Shown here: positions 1-8,584 of the stretch, one piece after another
How positions within the stretch are numbered: the first letter of the stretch is position 1
How the letters are laid out: every line of letters begins with the position of its first letter
Origin: Peptococcaceae bacterium BRH_c8a
Lineage (GTDB): Bacteria > Bacillota > Desulfotomaculia > Desulfotomaculales > Desulfallaceae
Length of the DNA stretch: 64,000 nucleotides
Reading direction: 5' to 3'
Assembly: GCA_000961575.1 (NCBI GenBank)
Contig: LADP01000024.1
Span: forward strand, 124,001-188,000
Position numbers and translations under genes: made by a program
The notes under the pieces: generated by a model
What the model saw: the letters and a program-made list of their open reading frames with translations, nothing else
The model's database searches: none
What the model was told of the DNA's origin: nothing

Positions 1-272
1 ATAAATGAGGGCAAAACCCCCAAGCCGCGGTAGCTGTACAACAATTCCCCACCGGCTTTGGGCATTGCGGAAGCCAACTCGGCATAGGTTAATCCAACAA
101 AGGTAACTAAAATTCCGCCGACTACAAACGCAATCATAGCTCCGACTGAACCCGCAGCACGAATCCATTCTCCGGCCAGTACCACCCAACCCCAGCCGAT
201 CATGGCACCAAAAGCCAGGGCCAGGACGTCGCGCCTTGACAACACCCTTGCAAAACCTGAATTATTAGACAA
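1..272 (-). CDS. APC-family amino acid/polyamine permease, N-terminal part
   Basis: The reverse strand is open from a TTG at 270-272 to the window edge, giving about 90 residues of the N-terminus. A GGAAGGAG Shine-Dalgarno lies about 9 bases before the TTG; an in-frame ATG at 288-290 is part of that signal, so TTG is preferred. A short basic leader (SNNSGFARVLSRRD) is followed by a helix containing GAMIGWGW, where APC transporters carry their glycine-rich unwound substrate site, then a second helix and YAELASAMPKAGG, the usual APC sequence after TM2. The family imports amino acids or polyamines across the cytoplasmic membrane with protons or sodium. It is divergent from the aminotransferase/AOR genes, so polyamine or amino acid uptake for that pathway is plausible; the substrate is not readable from the fragment. 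Confidence 0.85.
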   Translation of the reverse strand, partial: MSNNSGFARVLSRRDVLALAFGAMIGWGWVVLAGEWIRAAGSVGAMIAFVVGGILVTFVGLTYAELASAMPKAGGELLYSYRGLGVLPSF

Positions 273-684
273 AAAACTCACTCCTTCCATTAGAATAACT
301 AGGCATGTACATTACTACAACAGTTTTTTGGCATTGTTTTGACCTTTAAATTCCTATTCATTAGTTTTTTTGTCCACCGCCTCCCTGTTATAATTGTCTA
401 AAAATAAAATAAATTCTTTTGAATATTGTTTCAAATTACATGCCAACAAATTATTACATTGATCGACATTAAGTTTAAGGATTTGACTTTTCAGCGGCTA
501 ATCCCAAGGGCATCTCAAACTTTTAATGCATCTATGCATTAATCTAGAGATCTATATCCGTTTAAGCAGGTTAGACAACGGTTTTTATTACCAATACGGC
601 TGTCTACTGGAAACAATCTTGACTATCTGCCATATTAATGGACTTTCTAATGTCACCGCTTGGTGCATGGGCTTTTTACAATTC
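273..684. other. AT-rich divergent intergenic region
   Basis: This non-coding stretch separates the leftward permease from the rightward aminotransferase. It contains an ATGCATctATGCAT-like repeat at about 526-545 and an inverted TTAGACA...TGTCTA pair at about 571-607 that could be regulator sites. No small gene with a convincing ribosome binding site was found. The GTCTCAT/ATGAGAC palindrome seen upstream of patA is absent. Confidence 0.5.
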
Positions 685-701
685 AGGTAACGATTTTGCA
701 T
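685..701 (+). promoter_or_regulatory. Weak candidate sigma-54 (-24/-12) promoter for the GABA aminotransferase/AOR pair
   Basis: GG at 686-687 and GC at 698-699 are separated by exactly 10 bases and the -12 element reads TTGCA, as sigma-54 promoters require. The -24 side (AGGTAAC) matches TGGCACG only partly. It lies about 86 bases before the start codon. Two enhancer-binding-protein genes in the island and better sites before patA and gdh make it credible. Confidence 0.45.
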
Positions 702-786
702 GTATAATTTAAAATATAAAGACAGTTCCGTTAAAAGTAAAAACACCTTGTACTAAAAGGTAATATTAACGACGGAGGTAAAAAAG

Positions 787-2091
787 ATGACTAGAACCAA
801 TGATGAACTGTTAGCCAGGAAGCAGCAATTAATAGCCAGAGGTATTTCCAACACAACCAACATATTTGTCAAAGAGGCCAAGGGTGCATCCATCATCGAC
901 GTGGAAGGTAACGAATATATTGATTTTTACGCCGGAATCGGTACTTTAAACGCCGGCCATTGCCCGCCCCCGGTGGTAGAGGCCATTAAAAACCAAGCGG
1001 AGAAACTGCTGCATACCTGTTTTATGGTTACCATGTATGAACCTTACCTGGACCTGGCGGAGAAATTGATTGCCATTTCGCCAGGCAGTTACGACAAACG
1101 GGCCATGTTTATCAACAGCGGCGCCGAGTGTGTGGAAAACGCAGTAAAAATAGCCCGGGCTTACACCAAACGTACGGGTGTTATCTCATTTGAGTGCGCC
1201 TTCCACGGTCGGACGTTGATGACCATGACCCTGACCAGTAAAGTGAAGCCCTACAAGTTCGGGTTTGGGCCTTATGCGCCGGAAGTATATAAAATACCAT
1301 CGGCTTACTGCTACCGCTGTTACTATCGCTCCACCTACCCCGGTTGCGGTATGCACTGTTTAGAACAGTTTGATCGCATGTTTGCCGCCGAAGTGGCACC
1401 CGAGAACGTGGCAGCGATGATCATCGAGCCTGTACAGGGTGAAGGCGGTTTCATTGTGCCGCCCAAAGAGTTTCTGCCCGGGCTGCAGGAAATTTGCCGC
1501 AAGCACGGCATAGTCTTTATCTCCGACGAAGTACAAACCGGTTTCGGACGCACCGGCAAAATGTTTGCCAGCGAGCACTGGGGACTAGAGCCTGACCTGA
1601 TGACTGTGGCCAAGTCCATTGCCTCCGGCATGCCGCTGAGCGGTGTTGTGGGCCGGGCGGAAATCATGAACGCACCCGAACCCGGACACGTTGGCGGCAC
1701 TTATGGCGGCAACCCTGTTTCCTGTGCCGCGGCGCTAGCAACTATTGATTATATGGAAAAAGAAAACCTGGTTGAACGCGCCCGTCAGATTGGCGAAAAA
1801 ACGCGCGCCCGCATGCTTGAGATGAAGGATAAATACCCGGTCATTGGTGACGTACGCGGACTGGGTGCCATGAATGCTATTGAACTGGTTAAGAACCGTG
1901 AAACCAAAGAACCGGCCAAGGATGAGGCGGCTGCCGTATCCAAGTACTGCATTGAAAACGGTGTCATTGTAATCGGCGCGGGCATTTTTAGTAACGTCAT
2001 TAGAACTCTAATTCCGCTTGCCATTACCGATGAGCAGCTTAACCGCGGATTGGATGTCCTGGAACAAGCCGTTGCTAAATGCCAAGGTTAA
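787..2091 (+). CDS. gabT: Class III PLP aminotransferase, GABA (4-aminobutyrate) type
   Basis: This 434-residue fold-type I class III aminotransferase would move the amino group of GABA (or a related omega-amino acid) to 2-oxoglutarate, giving succinic semialdehyde and glutamate in the cytoplasm. Visible motifs are NSGAECVENAVKIAR near 110, IIEPVQGEGG near 215, SDEVQTGFGRTGK near 247 with the PLP-pyridine aspartate, and AKSIASGMPLSG with the Schiff-base lysine at K276. An insertion carries C175-x2-C178-x8-C187-x3-C191, a knuckle-like cysteine set absent from E. coli GabT. ACGGAGGT precedes the ATG. The AOR gene starts 35 bases downstream, so the semialdehyde could be oxidised by its neighbour. 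Acetylornithine or other omega-amino acids remain possible substrates; the GABA call rests mainly on context. Confidence 0.8.
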   Translation: MTRTNDELLARKQQLIARGISNTTNIFVKEAKGASIIDVEGNEYIDFYAGIGTLNAGHCPPPVVEAIKNQAEKLLHTCFMVTMYEPYLDLAEKLIAISPGSYDKRAMFINSGAECVENAVKIARAYTKRTGVISFECAFHGRTLMTMTLTSKVKPYKFGFGPYAPEVYKIPSAYCYRCYYRSTYPGCGMHCLEQFDRMFAAEVAPENVAAMIIEPVQGEGGFIVPPKEFLPGLQEICRKHGIVFISDEVQTGFGRTGKMFASEHWGLEPDLMTVAKSIASGMPLSGVVGRAEIMNAPEPGHVGGTYGGNPVSCAAALATIDYMEKENLVERARQIGEKTRARMLEMKDKYPVIGDVRGLGAMNAIELVKNRETKEPAKDEAAAVSKYCIENGVIVIGAGIFSNVIRTLIPLAITDEQLNRGLDVLEQAVAKCQG

Positions 2092-2126
2092 ATTTGTTAA
2101 GATCCACCCCGGGGAGGTGTTAATTA

Positions 2127-3860
2127 ATGAAAGGTTTTTACGGTAAACTACTGCGCGTTGACTTAACCGGGAAAACATATGCGGTAGAAGAGATTCCGGA
2201 ACAAGTGCTGCGGCAGTACCTGGGGGGCAAGGGACTTGGGTCATATCTGCTGCTGGAAAACGTCGGCCCGGGAGTTGACCCCCTGGGACCGGAAAATAAA
2301 CTGATTTTTACTACCGGCGCCGCCACCGACACGGTTATGGTAGGCAGCAGTCGTTACGGCGTTTATAGTCGCTCGCCACAGACGGGTGGCTACGCCGAAT
2401 CTTATTCCGGCGGCCGGGTGGCACCGGTCATGCGCCGCACCGGCTACGACGCCATAATTATTGAAGGTATTGCCAGTGCACCCGTCTGCCTGGAAATAAG
2501 CGACGGCGGGGTGGTATTTCACGATGCCTCATCGCTTTGGGGTATGGACACCCATGATGCCGAAGAGGCTGCTTTAGCCAAAGCGGGTGGGTCGGAGGCC
2601 CAGGCTCTGGTAATCGGTCCGGCCGGTGAAAAATTAGTTAGTTTTGCTTGCATCGAAAACAACCGCTGGCATTCTGCCGGGCGAACCGGTATGGGTGCTG
2701 TAATGGGAGCCAAGAAACTAAAAGCTGTAGTTTTTCATGGCCGTGCTCAGGCCCAAATCGCAGACCCGAAATTGCTAAAGGAAGTAACCAAAAAAATCCG
2801 GGATGCCGGCAAGGATAACCCCGGAGTGGAAAATTATCGTACCTATGGCACTACAGTAATGGTGCGAATCATGAACGGAGCCAAGGCCTTCCCCAACCGC
2901 TACTGGAACCGGGGCGTAGATCCCAACTGGGAGAATCTCAGCGGCGACACGCTGCTGCAGCAGCACAAGGTTAAGCCCGGCGCCTGCCCCAACTGCTTTA
3001 TGGCCTGCGGCCAGCACACTGTTATTGCTTCCGGTGAGTACGCCGGACTGGAAATTGAAGGGCCGGAATACGAAACAATATTCGCTTTCGGGGGTCTTTG
3101 TTCAATTAATCGGCTGGACCAGGTGGCTTATCTAAACGACTTGTGCGATAGGCTTGGTATGGACACCATCACCGCCGGCAATTTGGTAGGTCTGGTAATG
3201 GAAGGGGTGGAGCGAGGCCTTATCGACGCCCCGGTCAGATACGGTGATATGGACGCTGCCGTTGAACTGGTCAAACAAATCGCTGAGCGTAAGGGCCTTG
3301 GTGCAACCCTGGCTCTGGGCATCAAAGAGGCAGCGGCCCGCCTGGGTCTTGAGGAATTAGCTATCCATGTAAAGGGTTTGGAACCCTCCGGTTATGACCC
3401 CCGGGTGCTTAAAGGAATGGGTCTGGCTTATGCCACCTCCGCCAGGGGCGCCTGTCACTTGCGGGCCACCTTTTACAAGCCCGAACTGGCGGGTATGATT
3501 GACCCGTCCACCACCGAAGGCAAGGCTGAGCTGTTCATTGATTTTGAAAACCGGCTCACCATATTCAACGCCCAAATCCTGTGCGTATTTTTTAGGGATC
3601 TAATTCCCTGGGAACTGCTGGTTGATTTGAACAAAGCGTTAACCGGCTGGGATTATACCAAGGAAGAACTGTGGGCAGTGGCCAACCGGATTATTGACTC
3701 CAACCGCGCATTCAATCTGCGCCAAGGATTCACCAGAGCCGACGACAATCTGCCGGCCAGGTTATACAAGGAAAAGATTAACGACGGGCAAAACGGGATT
3801 ACCCAAGCCGAACTGGCGCAGATGGTGGATGATTACTATCGCTTGCGCAATTGGATCTAA
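2127..3860 (+). CDS. aor: Tungsten-containing aldehyde:ferredoxin oxidoreductase, stand-alone AOR
   Basis: A 577-residue AOR-family enzyme, slightly shorter than the about 605-residue Pyrococcus AOR. It oxidises an aldehyde to the acid and reduces ferredoxin using a bis-tungstopterin and one [4Fe-4S] cluster. The N-terminal AFOR domain (about 1-205) begins FYGKLLRVDLTG and includes GGKGLGSYLL and the GPAGE...GRTGMGAVMGAKKLKA region. Cluster ligands are C287-x2-C290-x3-C294 and the distant C486 (ILCVFF), the family spacing. It follows the GABA-type aminotransferase behind a GGGGAGGTG ribosome site, so succinic semialdehyde is the likely substrate (inference). No ferredoxin subunit is encoded beside this copy, unlike the second AOR. 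The family is certain, the substrate is not. Confidence 0.9.
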   Translation: MKGFYGKLLRVDLTGKTYAVEEIPEQVLRQYLGGKGLGSYLLLENVGPGVDPLGPENKLIFTTGAATDTVMVGSSRYGVYSRSPQTGGYAESYSGGRVAPVMRRTGYDAIIIEGIASAPVCLEISDGGVVFHDASSLWGMDTHDAEEAALAKAGGSEAQALVIGPAGEKLVSFACIENNRWHSAGRTGMGAVMGAKKLKAVVFHGRAQAQIADPKLLKEVTKKIRDAGKDNPGVENYRTYGTTVMVRIMNGAKAFPNRYWNRGVDPNWENLSGDTLLQQHKVKPGACPNCFMACGQHTVIASGEYAGLEIEGPEYETIFAFGGLCSINRLDQVAYLNDLCDRLGMDTITAGNLVGLVMEGVERGLIDAPVRYGDMDAAVELVKQIAERKGLGATLALGIKEAAARLGLEELAIHVKGLEPSGYDPRVLKGMGLAYATSARGACHLRATFYKPELAGMIDPSTTEGKAELFIDFENRLTIFNAQILCVFFRDLIPWELLVDLNKALTGWDYTKEELWAVANRIIDSNRAFNLRQGFTRADDNLPARLYKEKINDGQNGITQAELAQMVDDYYRLRNWI

Positions 3861-3892
3861 AAAAGTACTTTGTATGCCGCTGCATCACGAAC

Positions 3893-3916
3893 GAGACAGT
3901 GTCTTACGTGTGAGAC
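3893..3916. promoter_or_regulatory. Candidate enhancer (upstream activator) site 1
   Basis: GTCTTACGTGTGAGAC at 3901-3916 is an almost perfect 7+2+7 palindrome, matching the perfect copy at 4083-4098 in 12 of 16 positions. It is preceded by another GAGAC half-site at 3893-3897. It lies 260-280 bases upstream of the patA -24/-12 promoter, a normal distance for a sigma-54 activator. Which regulator binds is unknown. Confidence 0.5.
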
Positions 3917-4082
3917 TGCATGGAAAACCGAGCGCATTAATTAAGTAACCCGGTCTTAGAGTCACATATGTGTTCAAGAATGTATGACGCGTGATGTTAT
4001 TTACAGGTATGCATTGAGAAAACAGTTGGCGCATTTTTTCAACATTTAATGCCTATGTGTATTGTGAGCATACAACTTCGGC

Positions 4083-4098
4083 GTCTCATGAATGAGAC
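4083..4098. promoter_or_regulatory. Candidate enhancer site 2, perfect palindrome
   Basis: GTCTCATGAATGAGAC is a perfect inverted repeat (7-bp arms, 2-bp centre) about 77 bases upstream of the patA sigma-54 -24 element. Related sequences occur at 3901-3916 and as half-sites at 13012-13031 upstream of gdh, which suggests one regulator, probably one of the two enhancer-binding proteins encoded nearby. Confidence 0.6.
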
Positions 4099-4157
4099 AG
4101 TCCGGGCCGGCTTATTGATCAACAAAAGGCCGGATGACAGGCATAATGCGCCTTTTA

Positions 4158-4187
4158 GCCACCCCCATAGGGGGTGGCATTTTGTTT
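4158..4187 (+). terminator. Intrinsic terminator-like hairpin after the first AOR
   Basis: GCCACCCCC (4158-4166) and GGGGGTGGC (4170-4178) form a perfect 9-bp stem with a 3-base loop, followed by ATTTTGTTT. The downstream arm includes the -24 element of the patA sigma-54 promoter, so terminator and promoter overlap. Confidence 0.65.
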
Positions 4188-4191
4188 GCTT
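4175..4191 (+). promoter_or_regulatory. Sigma-54 (-24/-12) promoter of patA
   Basis: TGGCATTTTGTTTGCTT matches TGGCAC-N5-TTGCW: GG at 4176-4177, GC at 4188-4189, exactly 10 bases between. The predicted start of transcription is near 4201, about 60 bases before the patA ATG. The upstream palindromes at 3901-3916 and 4083-4098 are suitable activator sites. Confidence 0.8.
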
Positions 4192-4260
4192 AAGTTTTAA
4201 TCTTTAAGAAAACTAAACTGTTGCAATATAAATGAACAAAATGTCTGTGGGGAGGAAAAA

Positions 4261-5607
4261 ATGAATAAGAATTATGACAATATAATTGCTGCATCACAAA
4301 AATATTTGAATCTGATTGCCCGGGAAGAGCTGACCACCGAGGAAAAAGAATGGGTGGTCAAAGAGGTTGTAGAAGGATTCCGGGAAAATGTGAACCCGGG
4401 GTTCTTAGACTATCGCAAATCTGTATCCACCGACTACACATCCGTAGAATGGAAAGACTCCGGTTCCACCTTCACCGATATCTGGGGCAAGGAATTTATA
4501 GACTGTCTGGGCGGTTACGGTATTTATAACGTAGGACACCGGCACCCCAAGGTAATGAAAGCGGTCACCGACCAGCTTAAACGCCAGGCCCTGCACAGTC
4601 AGGAACTTCTGGATCCGCTGCGCGCTTTTTTGGCTAAACTGGTGGCCGATATTACTCCCGGTGACCTGCAATATGTGTTTTTTGTCAACAGCGGCACCGA
4701 ATCTGTTGAAGCCGCCATAAAGTTTGCTAAAATGTACACCGGCAGGCGCGGCTTTATATCCACCACCAGGGCTTTCCACGGTAAATCCCTGGGGTCGCTT
4801 AGCGCCACCGCCAAGGGCGTATTCCGTAAGCCCTTTCTACCGCTAATGCCGGGTTTCCATCATGTGCCTTACGGTAATGCCGATGCTGTGGCCATGATGC
4901 TGGAAAGCTGTGCTTTTGTAGGTGAAGACGTAGCGGCGGTAATCGTAGAACCCATCCAGGGTGAGGGGGGCGTAATCATACCGCCGGACGACTACTTGCC
5001 CAGACTGCGCGAACTTTGCGACCAGTACGGCACCCTGTTAATCCTGGATGAAGTGCAGACCGGGATGGGACGCACCGGAACAATGTTCGCCTGTGAGCGC
5101 AACAATGTAGTGCCCGACCTCCTTTGCCTGGCCAAGGCTTTTGGCGGTGGAATTATGCCCATCGGTGCCACCGTGGCCAGAAAACCAATATGGGAAAAGT
5201 TAATAGAAAATCCCTTCCTACACACCACTACTTTCGGCGGCAACCCCGTGTGCTGCGCGGCAGCTATCGCTAATATTAATGTACTGATGGAAGAAAAACT
5301 GCCTCAGCGTTCCGCTGAATCAGGTGCTTATATGATGAGCAAACTGTTGCCGCTGGCCCGGCAGTACCCGGCCGTGGTTGATGCGGTGCGGGGCAGGGGC
5401 CTGATGATCGGCATTGAGTTTGTAAACGACGAACTGGGTTATGAAGTGGCCAAAGGATTGTTTGCCCGGGGCGTACTAGTTGCCGGCACCCTGATCAATG
5501 CCAAGTCCATCCGTATTGAACCACCCCTCACCATTAGTAGGGAACAGCAGGACCAAGTAATTGAAAGGTTGGCTGACACGTTAAAGGAAGTTAACGCCAG
5601 CCTATAA
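4261..5607 (+). CDS. patA: Putrescine aminotransferase
   Basis: A 448-residue class III aminotransferase that strongly resembles E. coli PatA (YgjG), recalled rather than aligned, including family-specific stretches such as [41 protein letters not shown] and [15 protein letters not shown]. PatA converts putrescine and 2-oxoglutarate to 4-aminobutanal (which cyclises to 1-pyrroline) and glutamate. The PLP aspartate lies in [12 protein letters not shown] and the Schiff-base lysine is K292 in [21 protein letters not shown] precedes the ATG. Transcription probably starts at the sigma-54 promoter at 4175-4191. Polyferredoxin and AOR genes follow after a 198-base gap, so the aldehyde product is likely passed to the AOR. 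Cadaverine may also be a substrate. Confidence 0.9.
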   Translation: MNKNYDNIIAASQKYLNLIAREELTTEEKEWVVKEVVEGFRENVNPGFLDYRKSVSTDYTSVEWKDSGSTFTDIWGKEFIDCLGGYGIYNVGHRHPKVMKAVTDQLKRQALHSQELLDPLRAFLAKLVADITPGDLQYVFFVNSGTESVEAAIKFAKMYTGRRGFISTTRAFHGKSLGSLSATAKGVFRKPFLPLMPGFHHVPYGNADAVAMMLESCAFVGEDVAAVIVEPIQGEGGVIIPPDDYLPRLRELCDQYGTLLILDEVQTGMGRTGTMFACERNNVVPDLLCLAKAFGGGIMPIGATVARKPIWEKLIENPFLHTTTFGGNPVCCAAAIANINVLMEEKLPQRSAESGAYMMSKLLPLARQYPAVVDAVRGRGLMIGIEFVNDELGYEVAKGLFARGVLVAGTLINAKSIRIEPPLTISREQQDQVIERLADTLKEVNASL

Positions 5608-5614
5608 AACAAAA

Positions 5615-5772
<158 letters not shown>

Positions 5773-5805
5773 TATACTTGAGAATTTTATAAAGGAGGCT
5801 GTGCT

Positions 5806-6204
5806 GTGAAGTTTAACTACCAGCCTGAAAAATGTATTGGCTGCCACCTGTGTGAACTGGCCTGTTCCGGGCACAAGGAAGGGCAATTTAACCCGGGCCT
5901 GGCGCGGTTGCAGGTGATTTCTTGCTATCGGTCGGACACGCTGGTTAACGAAGCTAGGCTCTGCGACCTGTGTCTAAATTGCGTGGAAGTCTGCCCGACG
6001 GGCGCCATCCTGTCCGGTGAGCAGGGGTTGACCCTGGATCGAGACCAGTGTACGAGTTGCGGCACCTGTGTGGAGGCCTGTCCCACCGGGGTTCTGCGGG
6101 CCGACAAAGAGGGTTTTCCCCTGTTATGTGACGGTTGCCAGGGCAATCCGCGCTGCGTTAATTGGTGCCCCCATGGGGCGCTAACCGCCAGGGAGGTGAA
6201 TTGA
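5806..6204 (+). CDS. AorA-like polyferredoxin, electron-transfer subunit of the second AOR
   Basis: A 132-residue iron-sulfur protein with four cysteine clusters: C10-x2-C-x2-C-x3-C (CIGCHLC), a second in CDLCLNCVEVCP, a third in CTSCGTCVEACP and a variant C-x2-C-x5-C-x3-CP at the C-terminus. It should bind four [4Fe-4S] clusters and move electrons from the tungsten subunit. The family is that of HycB/AorA-type subunits; Aromatoleum AorA is the characterised relative. The GTG start is set by AAAGGAGG 7 bases upstream. The AOR gene begins 1 base after its stop, so the two are translationally coupled and probably form one complex. The FAD subunit AorC known from Aromatoleum is not encoded here, so the electron acceptor is probably free ferredoxin. 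Confidence 0.88.
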   Translation: MKFNYQPEKCIGCHLCELACSGHKEGQFNPGLARLQVISCYRSDTLVNEARLCDLCLNCVEVCPTGAILSGEQGLTLDRDQCTSCGTCVEACPTGVLRADKEGFPLLCDGCQGNPRCVNWCPHGALTAREVN

Positions 6205-6205
6205 T

Positions 6206-7969
6206 ATGCCTGGTTATCAAGGAAAAATTTTACGCATTAACCTTACCGCAGGCAGTTCTGTGGTTGAAAAGCTGAACCCAAAATGGGCAGGCTTGTTTCT
6301 AGGCGGCAAGGGCCTGGGCATCAAGTACCTGTACGAGGAACTGGCCCCGGGTATTGATGCGCTAGCTCCAGATAATAAACTAATCCTAATCACCGGCCCA
6401 TTTACCGGCACGGTGGTACCCTGTTCGGGCAAACTTTCCATTGTCACCAAGTCACCGGGTACAGGCACCATTTTGGACTGCTCCATTGGCGGTACTGCCG
6501 CCGTCGAACTAAAACGCGCCGGTTATGACGCGGTTATCATTGAGGGCAAAGCTGCCGAGCCTGTCTACCTGTGGATAGAAGACAATCGGGTAGAGATAAA
6601 AAATGCCGGTGAATGTCGTGGATTAGGCTGTCATGCCACTGAAAATAAACTTAAAGAAGCGCATGGTGAAGACAGCAGTGTGCTATCCATCGGCCCCGCC
6701 GGGGAGAACATGGTATCCTTTGCCTGCATTTCATCAGAACTGTACCGTCAGGCCGGTCGAGGCGGTGTAGGTGCTGTTATGGGCAGCAAGAATTTAAAGG
6801 CCGTTGCGGTAAGGGGTACAGGCGGGGTGTTGGCCGCCGACGCAGCCAAACTAATGGATGTTGCTTATAATGCCTTTAAAAATGATCTTTTAACGGATAC
6901 CAACCTGTGGGCATACACCGATGGAACCCCCATGCTCGTAGAGTTATCTCAGACTACCGGTATTTTACCGACCAATAATTTTCAGCAGGGCACTTTTGAC
7001 GCGTTTAATCAAATTAAGTCTGAATCGGTGGCCGCGGTACGGACCGCTAAAAAAGGCTGTACCAGCTGCGGACTAGGCTGCGGCAACTTTGTAAGGGCCG
7101 GGCGTTCGGCTGTTGAGGGGCCTGAATATGAAACCCTATCCATTGCCGGTTCCAACTGCGGCATAGGTAGCCTGGAAGCCATTGTGGAATTCAACCGCCT
7201 ATGCGATGATCTGGGGTTGGACACTATTTCCGCCGGCGGGGTAACTGCCTTTGCCATGGAACTCACCGAAAAAGGTATTCATGATTTCGGAATTCGCTTT
7301 GGGGATGTAGAAAAATATTTGCAGGTACCCGGCCTCATTGCCGCCGGCGATGGCCTTGGCAAAGAACTGGCCCGGGGTGTGCGGGCTCTGGCCCAAATTT
7401 ACGGTGGTCAAGATTATGCCATGCAGGTTAAAGGATTGGAATTCCCGGGTTATGACCCCCGGGGGTCTTGGGGCATGGGCCTTGCTTTTGCCACAGCGCC
7501 GCGCGGTGCCTGTCACATGAGTGCCTGGCCGGCAGCAGACGAGGCTTACGGAGAACTTGACCCGTTTACCATTGAGGGTAAAGCCGGGCTGGTAAAGGAT
7601 TTGCAACATTACAACGCCGCTAAATTTTCGCTCATCCTGTGCGATTTTTGGGCTCTATCCTTTGATGTGATGGCCGAAATGTTGGCCGCCCTGCTGGGCC
7701 GGGAAATCACTGCCGGAGACCTGGAACTGGCCGGAGAACGCATTTTTAACCTGGCTCGCCTGTTCAATATCCGCGAAGGGTTTTCCAGCCAAGATGACGT
7801 TTTGCCGCAGCGTATATACAGTCAACCACTGCCGTCCGGCGCCACTGCGGGCAAAACCCTGCCCGAGGCGGATTTCAAAAACATGCTGGCCCAATACTAC
7901 AGCCTGCGGGGTTGGGATGAATCCGGCCAACCCGGTCAGGACAAGTTGAACCTGCTCGGGCTCCGTTAA
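6206..7969 (+). CDS. Tungsten aldehyde:ferredoxin oxidoreductase, AorB-like catalytic subunit
   Basis: A 587-residue AOR with both AFOR domains: YQGKILRINLT at the N-terminus, GGKGLGIKYL near 32, GPAGENMVSFACIS and GRGGVGAVMGSKNLKA near 190. The [4Fe-4S] ligands are C285-x2-C288-x3-C292 (CTSCGLGC) and C479 (LILCDFW). It is clearly different in sequence from the first AOR, so the pair probably handles different aldehydes. GGGAGGTG lies inside the end of the polyferredoxin gene, consistent with coupled translation. Lying downstream of patA in a cluster with an agmatinase, its natural substrate is probably 4-aminobutanal/1-pyrroline, giving GABA; this is inferred from position. A broad aldehyde-detoxifying role is the main alternative. 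Confidence 0.9.
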   Translation: MPGYQGKILRINLTAGSSVVEKLNPKWAGLFLGGKGLGIKYLYEELAPGIDALAPDNKLILITGPFTGTVVPCSGKLSIVTKSPGTGTILDCSIGGTAAVELKRAGYDAVIIEGKAAEPVYLWIEDNRVEIKNAGECRGLGCHATENKLKEAHGEDSSVLSIGPAGENMVSFACISSELYRQAGRGGVGAVMGSKNLKAVAVRGTGGVLAADAAKLMDVAYNAFKNDLLTDTNLWAYTDGTPMLVELSQTTGILPTNNFQQGTFDAFNQIKSESVAAVRTAKKGCTSCGLGCGNFVRAGRSAVEGPEYETLSIAGSNCGIGSLEAIVEFNRLCDDLGLDTISAGGVTAFAMELTEKGIHDFGIRFGDVEKYLQVPGLIAAGDGLGKELARGVRALAQIYGGQDYAMQVKGLEFPGYDPRGSWGMGLAFATAPRGACHMSAWPAADEAYGELDPFTIEGKAGLVKDLQHYNAAKFSLILCDFWALSFDVMAEMLAALLGREITAGDLELAGERIFNLARLFNIREGFSSQDDVLPQRIYSQPLPSGATAGKTLPEADFKNMLAQYYSLRGWDESGQPGQDKLNLLGLR

Positions 7970-8146
7970 GGGAGTCGTCGGGTCGAGGTTAAAAAAGTTC
8001 TTCACTAGGGACAAGGTTTTTAGGTATATTATTATTTATTGGCGATTAATCTTAGGGCAATATTTTAGGCTGCTTAAGGTGCATGCAATGTTTTTGAGTA
8101 GGCTGTGAATTTTGAACATCCTCTGTAAGGATAAGTAGGTGTATAT

Positions 8147-8374
8147 ATGAGGGTAGCAGTGGAGCTCAAAGGTCCCCTTGCGGTGAGCCGGGGCGAAAAG
8201 CACATTATCCTCGTGGTTCCTCCGCGTGCAACAGTGCGCGATGTATTAATTAAACTTGGCCTGGATGAAAAACATGTCGGCCTGCTGGCTATAAATAACG
8301 TTAAAGTAAACCTGGACAGCTGCCTGGGGGAAGATGTTAATTTAACCGTCTTTCCCGTGGTTGCTGGTGGGTAG
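8147..8374 (+). CDS. MoaD/ThiS-like sulfur carrier protein
   Basis: A 75-residue beta-grasp protein ending VFPVVAGG. The C-terminal Gly-Gly is the thiocarboxylate-forming tail of MoaD and ThiS. MoaD donates sulfur to make the dithiolene of molybdopterin, from which tungstopterin is made. A dedicated copy behind two AOR genes is common in AOR loci and supports a cofactor-supply role. It starts about 180 bases after the second AOR, and a strong hairpin follows its stop. A ThiS role in thiamine synthesis is possible but no thi genes are nearby. Confidence 0.85.
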   Translation: MRVAVELKGPLAVSRGEKHIILVVPPRATVRDVLIKLGLDEKHVGLLAINNVKVNLDSCLGEDVNLTVFPVVAGG

Positions 8375-8377
8375 CGG

Positions 8378-8440
8378 CAATGGCGCCGCCGGGCACAACA
8401 ATGTCCTGGACATTGTGTGCCGGTGGCGCCATTGTGTTAT
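8378..8440 (+). terminator. Long hairpin after the moaD-like gene
   Basis: CAATGGCGCC at 8378 pairs with GGCGCCATTG ending at 8434 as the base of a stem of about 27 pairs with a few bulges. The following sequence (TGTTATTT) is only moderately U-rich, so partial termination or mRNA end protection are both possible. The symporter gene follows 150 bases later. Confidence 0.65.
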
Positions 8441-8584
8441 TTAAATGCCTGTATGTACCATAAAAGCAAATTTAAGGTGGTGGTGTAATTCGATAATTAT
8501 AAGCAGGGATTAGCGTATAAAAACTGTCAGTGTGTGTGCAATTTGGTGTTAATAGAATGAGGCTTTTTAAGAGGAGGCAGCGAT

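Noticed and set aside
318-345. TTGGCATTGTTTTGACC as a sigma-54 promoter
   Set aside because: The -12 position reads AC instead of GC at the required spacing, and the nearby 685-701 site fits better.
3694-3948. 84-codon frame overlapping the end of the first AOR gene
   Set aside because: It lies mostly inside the AOR coding sequence in another frame, has no ribosome site and no recognisable domain.
4027-4042. TTGGCGCATTTTTTCAAC as a sigma-54 promoter
   Set aside because: The -12 GC is replaced by CA, while a full match occurs at 4175-4191.
8375-8584. Riboswitch upstream of the symporter
   Set aside because: The structure is a simple long hairpin just after the moaD-like stop; no conserved aptamer sequence was recognised.
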